Shown here: one piece after another, positions 7,533 to 16,068 of the stretch
How the letters are laid out: each line of letters begins with the position of its first letter
Position numbering within the stretch: the stretch's first letter is position 1
From: Crocinitomicaceae bacterium
GTDB lineage: Bacteria; Bacteroidota; Bacteroidia; Flavobacteriales_D; Crocinitomicaceae
Length of the DNA stretch: 64,000 bases
Assembly: GCA_029238665.1 (NCBI GenBank)
Contig: JAQWFQ010000026.1
Coordinates: 1-64,000, forward strand
Direction: 5' to 3'
Notes under the pieces: model-generated
What the model was told of the DNA's origin: nothing
Database searches by the model: none
Seen by the model: only the letters and a program-made list of their open reading frames with translations
Program-made: the position numbers and the translations under genes

Positions 7533-7799
7533 ACAAACCTGCCTTTTTCTTTTGTGCATGTTCTTTTCAATCTCGGGAGAAAATTTGAATACCCATCTTT
7601 GAACAGTAGAATGATCCACTTGAACTCCCCTCATCGAAAGTAGTTCTTCTACATCTCTGTAACTTAAGGTAAATCTCAGTTTAAGATAAACAGCATGAAG
7701 AATTACAACTCTGGGATACCGATGACGCTTGAACATAGTGCTGGGATTTGGCTAAATTTACGTATTTTGAAAATCAACTGAAGTTAATGCGACAGAACC
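7533..7799 (-). mobile_element. IS6-family remnant: terminal inverted repeat plus transposase 5' end
   Basis: Read on the minus strand from 7799, GGTTCTGTCGCA matches the GGTTCTGTTGCAAA-type end of IS6 elements. The transposase ORF starts at ATG 7736 and its first ~68 residues (FKRHRYPRVVILHAVYLKLR, then LSYRDVEEL ... VDHSTVQRWVFKFSPEIEK) are the family's N-terminal helix-turn-helix region. After KRKRQV the sequence no longer matches: the DDE catalytic domain, which should begin WRMDETY, is missing, and the frame runs into the terminator of the neighbouring gene. No second terminal repeat was found. The element is dead and truncated at its 3' side. Confidence 0.8.
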
Positions 7800-8084
7800 T
7801 CGTCGTTAGCTTTAACCTTTGATTCAGTAGAAGTAAAGGTGTTGACTCGATTTCTTAAGTCGAGTAGGAATTCTTTAGAGTTAACTGCATTAAATACTTA
7901 TTTTGAATACGAAAATCCAACTACGTATACAGTTAAGAAAAGACGTGAAAATTCACTGGAATCGATACGTCAAAAAATAGAAACGTTAAGTGCGTTTAAT
8001 TTTGATGAGGTTTTGATTGAATCAAAGAGTCCTATCGATAAACGTGTAAAGGTCTTGACAATGAATCCGAAACTCATAGGATGA
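7800..8084 (+). pseudogene. 5'-truncated ORF abutting the IS6 end
   Basis: The plus-strand frame is open from the IS6 inverted repeat through SLALTFDSVEVKVLTRFLKS and ends at TGA 8084. The first usable start would be GTG 7839, giving 81 aa, but the coding frame extends upstream of it right to the IS boundary, suggesting a longer gene lost its 5' part when the IS inserted or recombined. No domain was recognised in the remaining acidic/basic helical sequence. Alternatively it is a non-coding open frame. Confidence 0.45.
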
Positions 8085-8252
8085 TAGGGGGTGGAGGATA
8101 GTGGAAATAGGAGGGAGATGTATTTTCTCCTAAAAAAAACAGAAATGTTTTACTGTAATGGTAACTTTAGTCATCGGTAGAATGGTTAGCCATTATACTT
8201 TAATTAGAAATTGTTTCAAAATCCTCAAAATATACCAACCACTGGGGTCACG

Positions 8253-8283
8253 AAAAGCTTAGATGAAAGTCTAAGCTTTTTTT
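8253..8283 (+). terminator. Rho-independent terminator
   Basis: AAAAGCTTAGA, loop TGAAAG, TCTAAGCTTTTTTT. Preceded by ACTGGGGTCACG, resembling the context of the hairpin at 3325. Confidence 0.8.
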
Positions 8284-8316
8284 GTTTGTATACATTTAAC
8301 CTTAAGTTTTGGGGTC

Positions 8317-8348
8317 AAAAAAAAGCCTCTCAGAAATGAGAGGCTTTT
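8317..8348 (-). terminator. Terminator of the cold shock gene
   Basis: On the minus strand AAAAGCCTCTCA, loop TTTC, TGAGAGGCTTTTTTTT, 20 nt after the csp stop. Confidence 0.85.
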
Positions 8349-8368
8349 AATTTTAGTAGTTAAAGTAA

Positions 8369-8560
8369 TTAGTTCACTTTAACGTTAATGGCATTTAATC
8401 CTTTTGGACTTTCTTCTACATCGTAGCTTACATTGTCACCCTCATTAATTTCATCAATTAATCCACTAGCGTGTACAAACAGATCTTTATCACCTTCTTC
8501 TGGTGTAATGAATCCAAATCCTTTAGAATTATTGAAAAATTTTACTGTTCCGTTACTCAT
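8369..8560 (-). CDS. Cold shock protein, 63 aa
   Basis: CspA-family single-stranded nucleic acid chaperone, one OB-fold cold shock domain. RNP1 appears as KGFGFIT and RNP2 as DLFVHAS, with the usual start [10 protein letters not shown]. The frame is open twelve codons further upstream, but the Met at 8560 gives the standard family start and length. It is cytoplasmic and presumably resolves mRNA structure. It is monocistronic, with its own terminator, and has a gap of about 150 nt to the neighbouring gene. Confidence 0.95.
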   Translation of the reverse strand: MSNGTVKFFNNSKGFGFITPEEGDKDLFVHASGLIDEINEGDNVSYDVEESPKGLNAINVKVN

Positions 8561-8709
8561 AATAATATAGTATAAATTAGAATGTAAATCTAACACATTA
8601 TAATTGGTACGGTGTGATTTTATGTGAAATATTGATTATTAGCTGTTTAATTAACAACTATTTGTATAGGTTAGCACGAGTAGAAAGCCTGTTTTTCAGT
8701 GTGTTTTAC

Positions 8710-9729
8710 CTACTTTAAGATAATCACCTTTTCTCGTGTTCCATTACTATAAACGAAAATTAGCGGTGTATTGTATTTTTTTTCGGTTTCTCTTCCTATT
8801 AAATCAACAATCTTTATAAGTGTTTTTTGCGCGTTGTTTGAGTTGTCAGATAAGCCCGATGTCTGATCACACGACTTTCCATCTAAGAAGTCCCAAATAA
8901 CTTGAGGAGCGTAAAAATCCATATTGATGGTTCCAAGGCCGCCCCATATGGTTAATATTCCAGGCCATTGATGTCCTCCACCAGTAATTTTGATGTGCTC
9001 CAACGATGTGTTGTTGCAATTGGTGTAAGTGTGTTTTTCAGGGTGAGACATGTCTAAGAAGCTTGGATTAGGCATTGGGGTAATGTTTGGTGATAGGTCA
9101 CAGTTATAATAAGCGCTCCATGTTTCCATTAATGTTTCTACTGAAATGCCTGTAGTTGGAGAGCCAAAATAACTTACAATTCCATCGAGGGTTCCATGAA
9201 TGTGTAAGATGTCAGTGTTGTTTTGAGGGTTGCAGTTTTGATATACTAAGTCGCTCATTGTACTAGATATCGTAGCTACAGCGGCGTAGCATTGACTTGA
9301 TTCACACAGCATTTTATAAGACATAAATCCGCCGTTAGAAAACCCGGTCAGGTATTGTTTTGCTGGGTTTGTATTTAGATTGTTTTGCATGTATACCGCC
9401 AGTTCTTCTAGAAAGCCAATGTCATCAGCCTGAGAAGCCGTTACATTCATGTCTGCATTCCATGCGCCGTTAATTCCATCGGGATAACAAACTATAAAGT
9501 TGTTTGCTTCTGCAATGTCGTTAAAACTAGTAATGTCCATAAGGCCCGACCCTGTTTGAGTTAACCCGTGTAAAACAAAAAGAACAGGTAGGGATTCTGT
9601 AGGGGTCCAAGAAGATGGGGTGTAGTAAACAAAATCTCGATTAACCCCATTGTGCATGAGGCTAATGTTAGTTTGTGTATAAACAACGGAGTGCGTAATT
9701 ATAGCCAGTGCAAGTAGGAATAGTTTCAT
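8710..9729 (-). CDS. Secreted PHB-depolymerase-type esterase with T9SS-like tail, 339 aa
   Basis: Alpha/beta hydrolase of the esterase/PHB depolymerase (LpqC-like) group. A signal peptide covers residues 1-18. HGLTQTGSG (54-62) is the oxyanion-hole loop and GFSNGG (129-134) the nucleophile elbow with Ser131; GGGHQWPG near residue 250 supplies the likely catalytic His. The last ~35 residues (DLIGRETEKKYNTPLIFVYS, then NGTREKVIILK) match a short T9SS tail variant seen in this group, so surface export is likely. The natural ester (polyhydroxyalkanoate, feruloyl or acetyl) is unknown. A TATCTTTC box lies about 15 nt before the start on the same strand. Confidence 0.85.
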   Translation of the reverse strand: MKLFLLALAIITHSVVYTQTNISLMHNGVNRDFVYYTPSSWTPTESLPVLFVLHGLTQTGSGLMDITSFNDIAEANNFIVCYPDGINGAWNADMNVTASQADDIGFLEELAVYMQNNLNTNPAKQYLTGFSNGGFMSYKMLCESSQCYAAVATISSTMSDLVYQNCNPQNNTDILHIHGTLDGIVSYFGSPTTGISVETLMETWSAYYNCDLSPNITPMPNPSFLDMSHPEKHTYTNCNNTSLEHIKITGGGHQWPGILTIWGGLGTINMDFYAPQVIWDFLDGKSCDQTSGLSDNSNNAQKTLIKIVDLIGRETEKKYNTPLIFVYSNGTREKVIILK

Positions 9730-9809
9730 GAAATCTTTTTCTGAAAGATAACTATTCTAACTAGATTTCAAAACAGACTTCCCAGAAAGTTTTAGAATAA
9801 ACAGGGCGA

Positions 9810-10259
9810 TTATGCTGTAGCGTGTGCTTTTTTCGATTTACGGTAAGTGAAGGAGTTAAAGATGTTTCGTTTGGCGTATCTCAGTTGTTTATCGGAGTTG
9901 ATTAATTTTTGAAATAACCCACGGTTTACACCAAAGTACTCGTAAGTTGAGCCGTCTAAGAATGTTACTTCGAGCAAAAGACCTTTGTGTTTAAAGTCGT
10001 CGATACCAGATTCGGTTATTGTTTTGGTGTACTCTTCAAGGTTCGCAGCTTTTGTTTCTGGAGCAATGCTTACTAAAAAGTGGTAACCGTCAACAATTTT
10101 TTGCCCCATTACTTCAGCTTCTTCAGCCATAGGGTCTCCTTCTTGAAACTTGTCAGGGTGCCATTTTTTTACCAATTTACGGTAAGTCGATTTGATTTCT
10201 TTCAAGTCGATTTCTTTCTCAACACTAAATAACTTCTTGTATTCGTTGATTCTTTTCAT
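9810..10259 (-). CDS. J-domain protein fused to a KTSC domain, 149 aa
   Basis: Residues 5-75 form a J-domain with HPD at 34-36, the loop that stimulates DnaK ATPase. Residues about 87-141 match the KTSC domain (EVTFLDGSTYEYFGV ... LINSDKQLRYAKRNI), a small domain often associated with nucleic-acid or lysyl-tRNA-synthetase contexts. No Gly/Phe region, zinc-finger or substrate domain of a full DnaJ is present, so this is a dedicated co-chaperone that would direct DnaK to a specific target. Two CAAAAATA sequences just upstream are TATTTTTG promoter boxes on its strand. Confidence 0.85.
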   Translation of the reverse strand: MKRINEYKKLFSVEKEIDLKEIKSTYRKLVKKWHPDKFQEGDPMAEEAEVMGQKIVDGYHFLVSIAPETKAANLEEYTKTITESGIDDFKHKGLLLEVTFLDGSTYEYFGVNRGLFQKLINSDKQLRYAKRNIFNSFTYRKSKKAHATA

Positions 10260-10606
10260 AGCACTCTGTTTTCAAAAATAAAGCGCAAAAATAAAGATTT
10301 TATATTCAAAAGGTGTGGGATTACTTTTTTTTATTCATAATCACTTGGTTTTCTTGATTTTGAAGGCGTTTCTAAATCGGTGACCAGTAAGGCTTTAAAA
10401 GAGGAGTGGTAACGCCAAGTTAATTATAGATTGAATGATGATGTAGCCGTATAGTACAATGAAATAGGTGGTATTAATCGGTCAGGAGTCAATTTTGAAT
10501 ACACAATGCTAGTATATACACAAAACAACGTTATAATTTGATGTTACTATTTGCATGGTAGCATTTAAAAAACTAATTTTGCACCCTTAATTTATTATTA
10601 TAGAAT
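10260..10606. other. Intergenic region between divergent dnaJ-like gene and hppA
   Basis: 347 nt with promoter boxes at both ends and no supported gene or RNA in between. Confidence 0.6.
10551..10581 (+). promoter_or_regulatory. hppA promoter
   Basis: TTG at 10551-10553 and TAATTTTG at 10574-10581, separated by 20 nt, match the Bacteroidota -33/-7 consensus. The start codon is 25 nt downstream. Confidence 0.7.
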
Positions 10607-12889
10607 ATGATGGAATCAATGATTATTTATATGCCAATTGCTGCAGCCCTTGTTGGACTGTTATATATGTTGGTTAAGAAGTCTTGGGTAATGAAACAAG
10701 ATGCAGGAGATGGAAAGATGAAAGAAATTTCAGACCATATCTATGAAGGAGCTTTAGCTTTCTTGAACGCAGAGTATCGTCTTTTAGCAATATTTGTTCT
10801 AGTAGTTAGTATTGCTCTAGCTATAGTATCTTACTTTGTGCCATCTACCCATTGGATGATTGTAGTATCGTTTGTTTTCGGAGCTCTATTTTCTGCATTT
10901 GCTGGAAATATGGGAATGAAAATAGCTACTAAAACAAATGTAAGAACTACACAAGCAGCAAAAACTAGCTTACCAAATGCATTGAAGGTTTCTTTCGGTG
11001 GTGGTACAGTTATGGGATTAGGTGTTGCTGGACTTGCTGTTTTAGGATTAACTGCATTTTTTATTCTTTTTTACAACATGTTCATGAATAGTGGAGATGC
11101 ATTCTCTACAGATAAAATGACTGTAGTATTAGAAACATTGGCAGGCTTCTCTTTAGGCGCTGAATCAATTGCGTTGTTTGCAAGAGTTGGTGGAGGAATC
11201 TACACTAAAGCAGCTGATGTTGGAGCCGATTTAGTTGGTAAAGTTGAAGCTGGTATTCCAGAAGATGACCCACGTAATCCTGCTACTATTGCAGATAATG
11301 TTGGGGATAATGTTGGTGATGTTGCAGGAATGGGAGCAGATTTATTTGGCTCTTATGTTGCAACTGTACTAGCTGCTATGGTGCTTGGAAACTATGTCAT
11401 TAGAGATAATGGTGCTATTGTTGATTCATTTAGTGGAATGGGTCCCATCTTATTGCCAATGGCAATTGCAGGTGTTGGAATTATCATTTCAATGATTGGA
11501 TCAATGTTAGTGAAAATTAAATCGAATGACGCAAAAGAAAAGCAAGTAATGGGAGCATTAAATGTTGGAAACTGGGTTTCTATTGCATTAGTTGCGGTCT
11601 CTTGTTATGTGTTAGTTAATTGGATGTTGCCACCAACAATGAAAATGGAATTTTTTGGAGAAGGTCCTGATGGAACAGATTTAATTAAAAATATTTCTTC
11701 TTTACGTGTATTTGGCGCTACTATCATTGGATTGATAGTTGGTGCTGTTATTTCATCTGTAACTGAATACTACACAGGGTTAGGTAAAAAACCTATTTTA
11801 AAAATTGTTCAACAATCATCTACTGGAGCTGGAACTAACATTATTGCTGGTTTAGCTACGGGAATGATTTCTACTTTCCCAACAGTTCTTTTATTTGCTG
11901 GTGCAATCTGGGGATCATATGCATTAGCAGGATTCTATGGAGTTGCAATGGCTGCCTCTGCTATGATGGCTACAACAGCTATGCAGTTGGCAATTGACGC
12001 ATTCGGACCAATTGCAGATAATGCTGGTGGTATTGCTGAAATGAGTGAGCAAGATCCTATTGTTAGAGAGAGAACAGATATTTTAGATTCAGTTGGTAAT
12101 ACAACTGCAGCAACAGGTAAGGGATTTGCTATTGCTTCTGCTGCATTAACTTCATTGGCTTTGTTTGCAGCTTATGTAACATTCACAGGGATTCATGGAA
12201 TTAACATCTTTAAAGCGCCAGTATTGGCCATGTTATTTGTTGGTGGTATGGTGCCAGTTGTATTCTCTGCCTTGGCAATGAATGCCGTTGGTAAAGCTGC
12301 AATGGAAATGGTACAAGAAGTTCGTCGTCAGTTTAGAGATATTCCAGGAATTATGGAAGGAACAGGTAAGCCAGAATACGACAAGTGTGTTGATATTTCT
12401 ACAAAAGCTTCCTTAAGACAAATGATGTTGCCTGGAGTTTTAACAATTGGTTTCCCATTGGTTATTGCTTTCCTTCCTTTAGCATTTGGAATGGATAAAT
12501 TGATGATTGCAGAAATGTTAGGAGGTTATATGGCTGGTGTTACTGTTTCAGGTGTTCTTTGGGCTATCTTCCAAAACAACGCTGGTGGTGCATGGGACAA
12601 CGCTAAGAAATCGTTCGAGGCTGGAGTTATGGTTGATGGTGAAATGACATACAAAGGTTCAGAAGCTCATAAGGCGGCTGTAACTGGAGATACTGTTGGA
12701 GATCCTTTTAAAGATACGTCAGGTCCTTCAATGAACATTTTAATTAAGTTAACGTGTTTGATTGGTTTGGTTGTAGCTCCAATTTTAGGAGGTGCTCATG
12801 AAACACACTCAGAAGAAAATACAACAGAGCATTCTATCTCTGTTGATGCTGAAACTTCAAGCGTAGATGCGTTAGAAGTGGAACTATAA
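10607..12889 (+). CDS. hppA: Membrane-bound ion-pumping pyrophosphatase, 760 aa
   Basis: Integral-membrane pyrophosphatase with about 16 membrane segments that couples PPi hydrolysis to export of H+ or Na+. The substrate site is clear: [20 protein letters not shown] at about residues 220-240, and further acidic motifs at about 475-490. [10 protein letters not shown] at about 499-508 has Ala where potassium-independent enzymes carry Lys, pointing to the K+-stimulated class. H+ versus Na+ specificity cannot be settled by eye. The C-terminus has a short acidic His/Glu/Ser tail after the last helix. It is monocistronic with clear promoter and terminator; the start MMES could be at 10607 or 10610. 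Confidence 0.97.
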   Translation: MMESMIIYMPIAAALVGLLYMLVKKSWVMKQDAGDGKMKEISDHIYEGALAFLNAEYRLLAIFVLVVSIALAIVSYFVPSTHWMIVVSFVFGALFSAFAGNMGMKIATKTNVRTTQAAKTSLPNALKVSFGGGTVMGLGVAGLAVLGLTAFFILFYNMFMNSGDAFSTDKMTVVLETLAGFSLGAESIALFARVGGGIYTKAADVGADLVGKVEAGIPEDDPRNPATIADNVGDNVGDVAGMGADLFGSYVATVLAAMVLGNYVIRDNGAIVDSFSGMGPILLPMAIAGVGIIISMIGSMLVKIKSNDAKEKQVMGALNVGNWVSIALVAVSCYVLVNWMLPPTMKMEFFGEGPDGTDLIKNISSLRVFGATIIGLIVGAVISSVTEYYTGLGKKPILKIVQQSSTGAGTNIIAGLATGMISTFPTVLLFAGAIWGSYALAGFYGVAMAASAMMATTAMQLAIDAFGPIADNAGGIAEMSEQDPIVRERTDILDSVGNTTAATGKGFAIASAALTSLALFAAYVTFTGIHGINIFKAPVLAMLFVGGMVPVVFSALAMNAVGKAAMEMVQEVRRQFRDIPGIMEGTGKPEYDKCVDISTKASLRQMMLPGVLTIGFPLVIAFLPLAFGMDKLMIAEMLGGYMAGVTVSGVLWAIFQNNAGGAWDNAKKSFEAGVMVDGEMTYKGSEAHKAAVTGDTVGDPFKDTSGPSMNILIKLTCLIGLVVAPILGGAHETHSEENTTEHSISVDAETSSVDALEVEL

Positions 12890-12910
12890 TAGATTCTTTT
12901 TATAGAGATT

Positions 12911-12938
12911 AAAATCCGGCTTTTGCCGGATTTTTTTT
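12911..12938 (+). terminator. hppA terminator, also usable by the convergent TSUP gene
   Basis: AAAATCCGGC, loop TTTT, GCCGGATTTTTTTT. Confidence 0.9.
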
Positions 12939-12949
12939 GCTTAATAGTT

Positions 12950-13693
12950 TTAAAAAAAGAAGAGCTTGATACTGGCTAAAAGAAGAACAAATGCCAAAAG
13001 GGTTTTTAGTGATTTGTTGTTTAGATGTTTGCTTCCAATGTAAGCTCCAAAGTAACCGCCAACAAGCGCTACAAAAACAAATACCCAAATGTGTTCATTC
13101 AGTTGAATGCCGTTGGAGTATTGGCCAGTAATGCCAGCTGCTGAATTGACCCAAATAAATAAAGCAGATACTGCAGCTGCTTCTTTTGCATTTCCCCAGT
13201 TCAATAAAAGTATTATTGGGCTTAGTATAATTCCTCCACCAATGCCAATTAGCCCTGAAAAAAAGCCTATAAATGCTCCCGTTACTACTGCGATAGAAGT
13301 GTTCACAGGTTTTGTTGTTTGGGATTCTTTTCCAATAATATTTATCATTTTTAAGATTGCAAATAGGAGTAGTATGCCTAAAATGATTTTATAGAGAGAT
13401 GTGTCAATGTCAAAACGTCCTCCTAAAAAAGCGAGGGGGATAGAGCCAATAGAGAAGCCGAAGAACAGTCGATGTTTAAAATAGCCGCTTTTCCAAAAAT
13501 GATAGAATGATATTCCAGAAACAAATAAGTTTAGGAGTAGCCCTGTTGGTTTCATTAATTCGGGAGAGAAAGAGAATAAGGCCATTAATGCAAGATATCC
13601 ACTAGCTCCACCATGGCCAACTGAAGCGTACATGAAAGCAACGAGGGGTAGAATCACAATAAAAATCCAGGTTGAGTTTTCTAAAAGTAGCAT
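12950..13693 (-). CDS. TSUP-family permease (TauE/SafE), 247 aa
   Basis: Sulfite/organosulfur-type exporter with eight predicted membrane helices in two halves. Each half begins with the family's Gly-rich GHGGASG (near residue 26) or GIGGGIILSPI (near residue 150). A TTG start at 13714 inside moaA is possible, but ATG 13693, just past the moaA stop, is preferred. It is the last gene of the Moco operon. Substrates in this family are sulfite, sulfoacetate, thiosulfate or other anions; a link to a molybdoenzyme such as sulfite oxidase, or to oxyanion traffic, is inferred from position only. Confidence 0.85.
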   Translation of the reverse strand: MLLLENSTWIFIVILPLVAFMYASVGHGGASGYLALMALFSFSPELMKPTGLLLNLFVSGISFYHFWKSGYFKHRLFFGFSIGSIPLAFLGGRFDIDTSLYKIILGILLLFAILKMINIIGKESQTTKPVNTSIAVVTGAFIGFFSGLIGIGGGIILSPIILLLNWGNAKEAAAVSALFIWVNSAAGITGQYSNGIQLNEHIWVFVFVALVGGYFGAYIGSKHLNNKSLKTLLAFVLLLASIKLFFF

Positions 13694-13703
13694 GTAGTTT
13701 AAT

Positions 13704-14714
13704 TTACCCGCCAATCGTTATCATTGACCTATTTTTTACGTCTTTTTCTGTGAAGTTTTCGAATGCGATATTCCCGCCACGTTCAGGGTGTTTTGATGTG
13801 ATTGCTGAACGGATTAAGGGTGTTAAATCTTGTTGATTTCTATGTGCTGATAGCAAGTCTGATTCCTCTTGAGAGAATAAACAATTTTTAATTTTTCCAT
13901 CTGCAGTAAGGCGAATGCGATTACAAGAGTCGCAAAATGGATTGGTAATAGAGCTTATGATTCCAAAAGTACCCACGCTATTTTTTAATTGATAATTACG
14001 GGAGGTGTCATTTTCAGTGTCTTGAACCTTATGGTATCCTTCTATGCTATACTCAGAATTGACTTTATCGATAATTTCTTGATATGATACTTTCTTTTCC
14101 CAGTTCCAGTTGTTTCCGTCAAAGGGCATGAATTCAATGAATCGGATGTTGATTTTTGTGTTTTTTGTCCAATTAATAAAGTTTATGATTTCATTGTCAT
14201 TAACCCCTTTTATAAGTACAACATTTATTTTTACATCAAATTTATGATCCAGTAATAAGTGGATGTTGGACATGATTTTATCAAAGTGATTTCGTTTAGA
14301 AATTTCATTAAACTTGTCAGCTATAAGGGAGTCTAGGCTTACATTTATTGATTTTACTCCTGCCTCTTTGAGTGTGTCAATGAATTGATTAACATTTACA
14401 GCGTTCGTTGTTATGGCAAGTTCTACAGGAAGTTTTCCGAGTTCCTTAATAATGTATGCGACATCTTTTTTTATGAGCGGTTCACCGCCTGTTAATCGTA
14501 TTTTTGTGACCCCCAGGTCTACAAATACTTTGACGATATCCAATACTTCCTTAGAGGTCATGAATACTGACCTTTCCCTTAGCTGTATACCTTCTTCAGG
14601 CATGCAGTAAAAACAACGTAGGTTGCAACGTTCTGTTAGTGATATTCTTAGGTAGTCGTGTTTACGACCTAGTTTGTCTAAGAGTGGGTCATTATTGGAG
14701 TGTTTTGTCTTCAT
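13704..14714 (-). CDS. moaA: GTP 3',8-cyclase MoaA, 336 aa
   Basis: Radical-SAM enzyme that rearranges GTP in the first step of molybdenum cofactor synthesis, before MoaC. The N-terminal cluster motif is Cys30-x3-Cys34-x2-Cys37 (CNLRCFYC). The second cluster is the C-terminal CDSCNRIRLTADGKIKNC, as C-x2-C-x13-C. TGGEPLIKKD, the SAM-contact loop, is present, and the length is normal. The last residues are GG, as in MoaA, where the tail reaches into the active site. The start overlaps the moaCB stop by one base. Confidence 0.97.
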   Translation of the reverse strand: MKTKHSNNDPLLDKLGRKHDYLRISLTERCNLRCFYCMPEEGIQLRERSVFMTSKEVLDIVKVFVDLGVTKIRLTGGEPLIKKDVAYIIKELGKLPVELAITTNAVNVNQFIDTLKEAGVKSINVSLDSLIADKFNEISKRNHFDKIMSNIHLLLDHKFDVKINVVLIKGVNDNEIINFINWTKNTKINIRFIEFMPFDGNNWNWEKKVSYQEIIDKVNSEYSIEGYHKVQDTENDTSRNYQLKNSVGTFGIISSITNPFCDSCNRIRLTADGKIKNCLFSQEESDLLSAHRNQQDLTPLIRSAITSKHPERGGNIAFENFTEKDVKNRSMITIGG

Positions 14715-15625
14715 TAATCGTGTCTTGCTCCTTTGAATATTCTAAAAATATGTAGTAGGGCAGGGAATAGTGCATCCATTGACTCGCTTGCTCCTTTTGT
14801 TGATCCAGGAAGTGCCAAAACCAAAGTTTTGTCTTTTACTCCAGCTACGCTTCTTGATAGCATAGAGAAAGGTGTCCTGTCCTGCCCGTAACTGCGACAA
14901 GCCTCTTCAATTCCTGGAATGTTTCTATCTAGCAGTGGTTTTAATGCTTCTGGTGTAACGTCACGTTTAGATAAACCTGTTCCTCCAGTATAAATTACAA
15001 GGTCTGTATTTAGTGCTGTGTGCTTGAGTAATGCAGCCTGAATGTCATCTACTTCATCAGGGACAATGATGTGCTCAATGGTTTCAACAGAATACGTATT
15101 TAGTTTTTCAATAATTGACTTTCCTGCTTTATCCTCTTTTTGCCCGGCATGAATACTGTCTGAGCAAACAATTACAGCTGCTTTTAGGTCTTTTCGAAAT
15201 TTATCTTTAAAATCAGACTTACCCCCTTGTTTTTCTAGTAGTTTGATATTCTGTATTTCAATTCCTTTGTCAATAGGTTTGAGCATGTCGTACATTGTTA
15301 GCGCAATAACACTTGCCCCGTGCATTGCCTCAACTTCAACACCAGTTTTATAAATTGTTTTAACTTCAATCTTAATGTGGATATTAAAACCGTCAATGTC
15401 GTAGGATACAGCTGTATATTCAATAGGTAAAGGGTGACAGTCAGGAATTATATCCGATGTTTTTTTTACAGCAAATAACCCTGCTGTTTTAGCCATTTCA
15501 AATACATTTCCTTTAGGAACTTTGTCGTTTACAAGTGCGTCTATTGTTTCCTGTTTACTTACGGTAACAGTTGCTTGAGCAATGGCTTTTCGCAGCGTCG
15601 ATGATTTTTGTGTAATATCAACCAT
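14714..15625 (-). CDS. moaCB: MoaC-MoaB fusion protein, 303 aa
   Basis: Residues about 1-148 are MoaC (cyclic pyranopterin monophosphate synthase), with DIIPDCHPLPI and the catalytic-region EAMHGASVIALTMYDM. Residues about 150-303 are MoaB/MogA (molybdopterin adenylyltransferase fold) with the TGGTGLSKRDVTPEAL motif and a PGS/PGSTKGA loop. The fused protein would do an early and a late step of Moco synthesis. Such fusions are known in other bacteria, so this is not novel in itself. The start is ATG 15625, 3 nt from the moaE stop, indicating a single transcript. Confidence 0.95.
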   Translation of the reverse strand: MVDITQKSSTLRKAIAQATVTVSKQETIDALVNDKVPKGNVFEMAKTAGLFAVKKTSDIIPDCHPLPIEYTAVSYDIDGFNIHIKIEVKTIYKTGVEVEAMHGASVIALTMYDMLKPIDKGIEIQNIKLLEKQGGKSDFKDKFRKDLKAAVIVCSDSIHAGQKEDKAGKSIIEKLNTYSVETIEHIIVPDEVDDIQAALLKHTALNTDLVIYTGGTGLSKRDVTPEALKPLLDRNIPGIEEACRSYGQDRTPFSMLSRSVAGVKDKTLVLALPGSTKGASESMDALFPALLHIFRIFKGARHD

Positions 15626-15627
15626 AT

Positions 15628-16056
15628 CTATTTATTTACTTTCCAAACGTGAGAATTGTCTTTAAACAGTTCTTTTCCAAATACAGGGACGTTTGTTTTT
15701 ATTTCTTCTACTATAAATTCAATTGCTTGTTGGGCTGTTTTTCGATGTGCTGAAGATGCAAATACAAACAGACATAACTCTCCAGTTTTTACAAGCCCAA
15801 TGCTGTGATAGATGTGCATGCAGGTGAGGTCAAATTTATCAAATGTATTTTCACGAATGGTGTGAAACATTTTATTTGCCATTTCCTCATGTGATGAGTA
15901 ATCTATGGCAACAACTTCTTTGTTGTCAATAATGTCATTTCTAACTTGTCCAAGAAAGATTTGATGTGCACCAATGTTTGTTTTTACTTGATGATGCGCA
16001 ATGGATTCCGCTATGAATTCAGGAGTAATTGCTCCTTCTTTAAAACAGTTTTTCAT
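15628..16056 (-). CDS. moaE: Molybdopterin synthase large subunit MoaE, 142 aa
   Basis: Catalytic subunit that converts precursor Z to molybdopterin with thiocarboxylated MoaD. Family motifs are GQVRND, DYSSHEEMANKMF, HIYHSIGLVKTGE and the RKTAQQAIEFIVEEIK helix; the conserved Lys in the FGKELF segment is present. The length is typical. Its MoaD partner is not a separate gene but the C-terminal domain of the next upstream protein, 12 nt away. Confidence 0.95.
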   Translation of the reverse strand: MKNCFKEGAITPEFIAESIAHHQVKTNIGAHQIFLGQVRNDIIDNKEVVAIDYSSHEEMANKMFHTIRENTFDKFDLTCMHIYHSIGLVKTGELCLFVFASSAHRKTAQQAIEFIVEEIKTNVPVFGKELFKDNSHVWKVNK

Positions 16057-16068
16057 ATAAAGTTCTAT

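Noticed and set aside
8180-8252. Possible tRNA 3' end (TTTCAAAATCC ... ACCA) before the terminator
   Set aside because: No acceptor, D or anticodon arms can be drawn; only a T-loop-like string is present. The same applies to 3270-3320.
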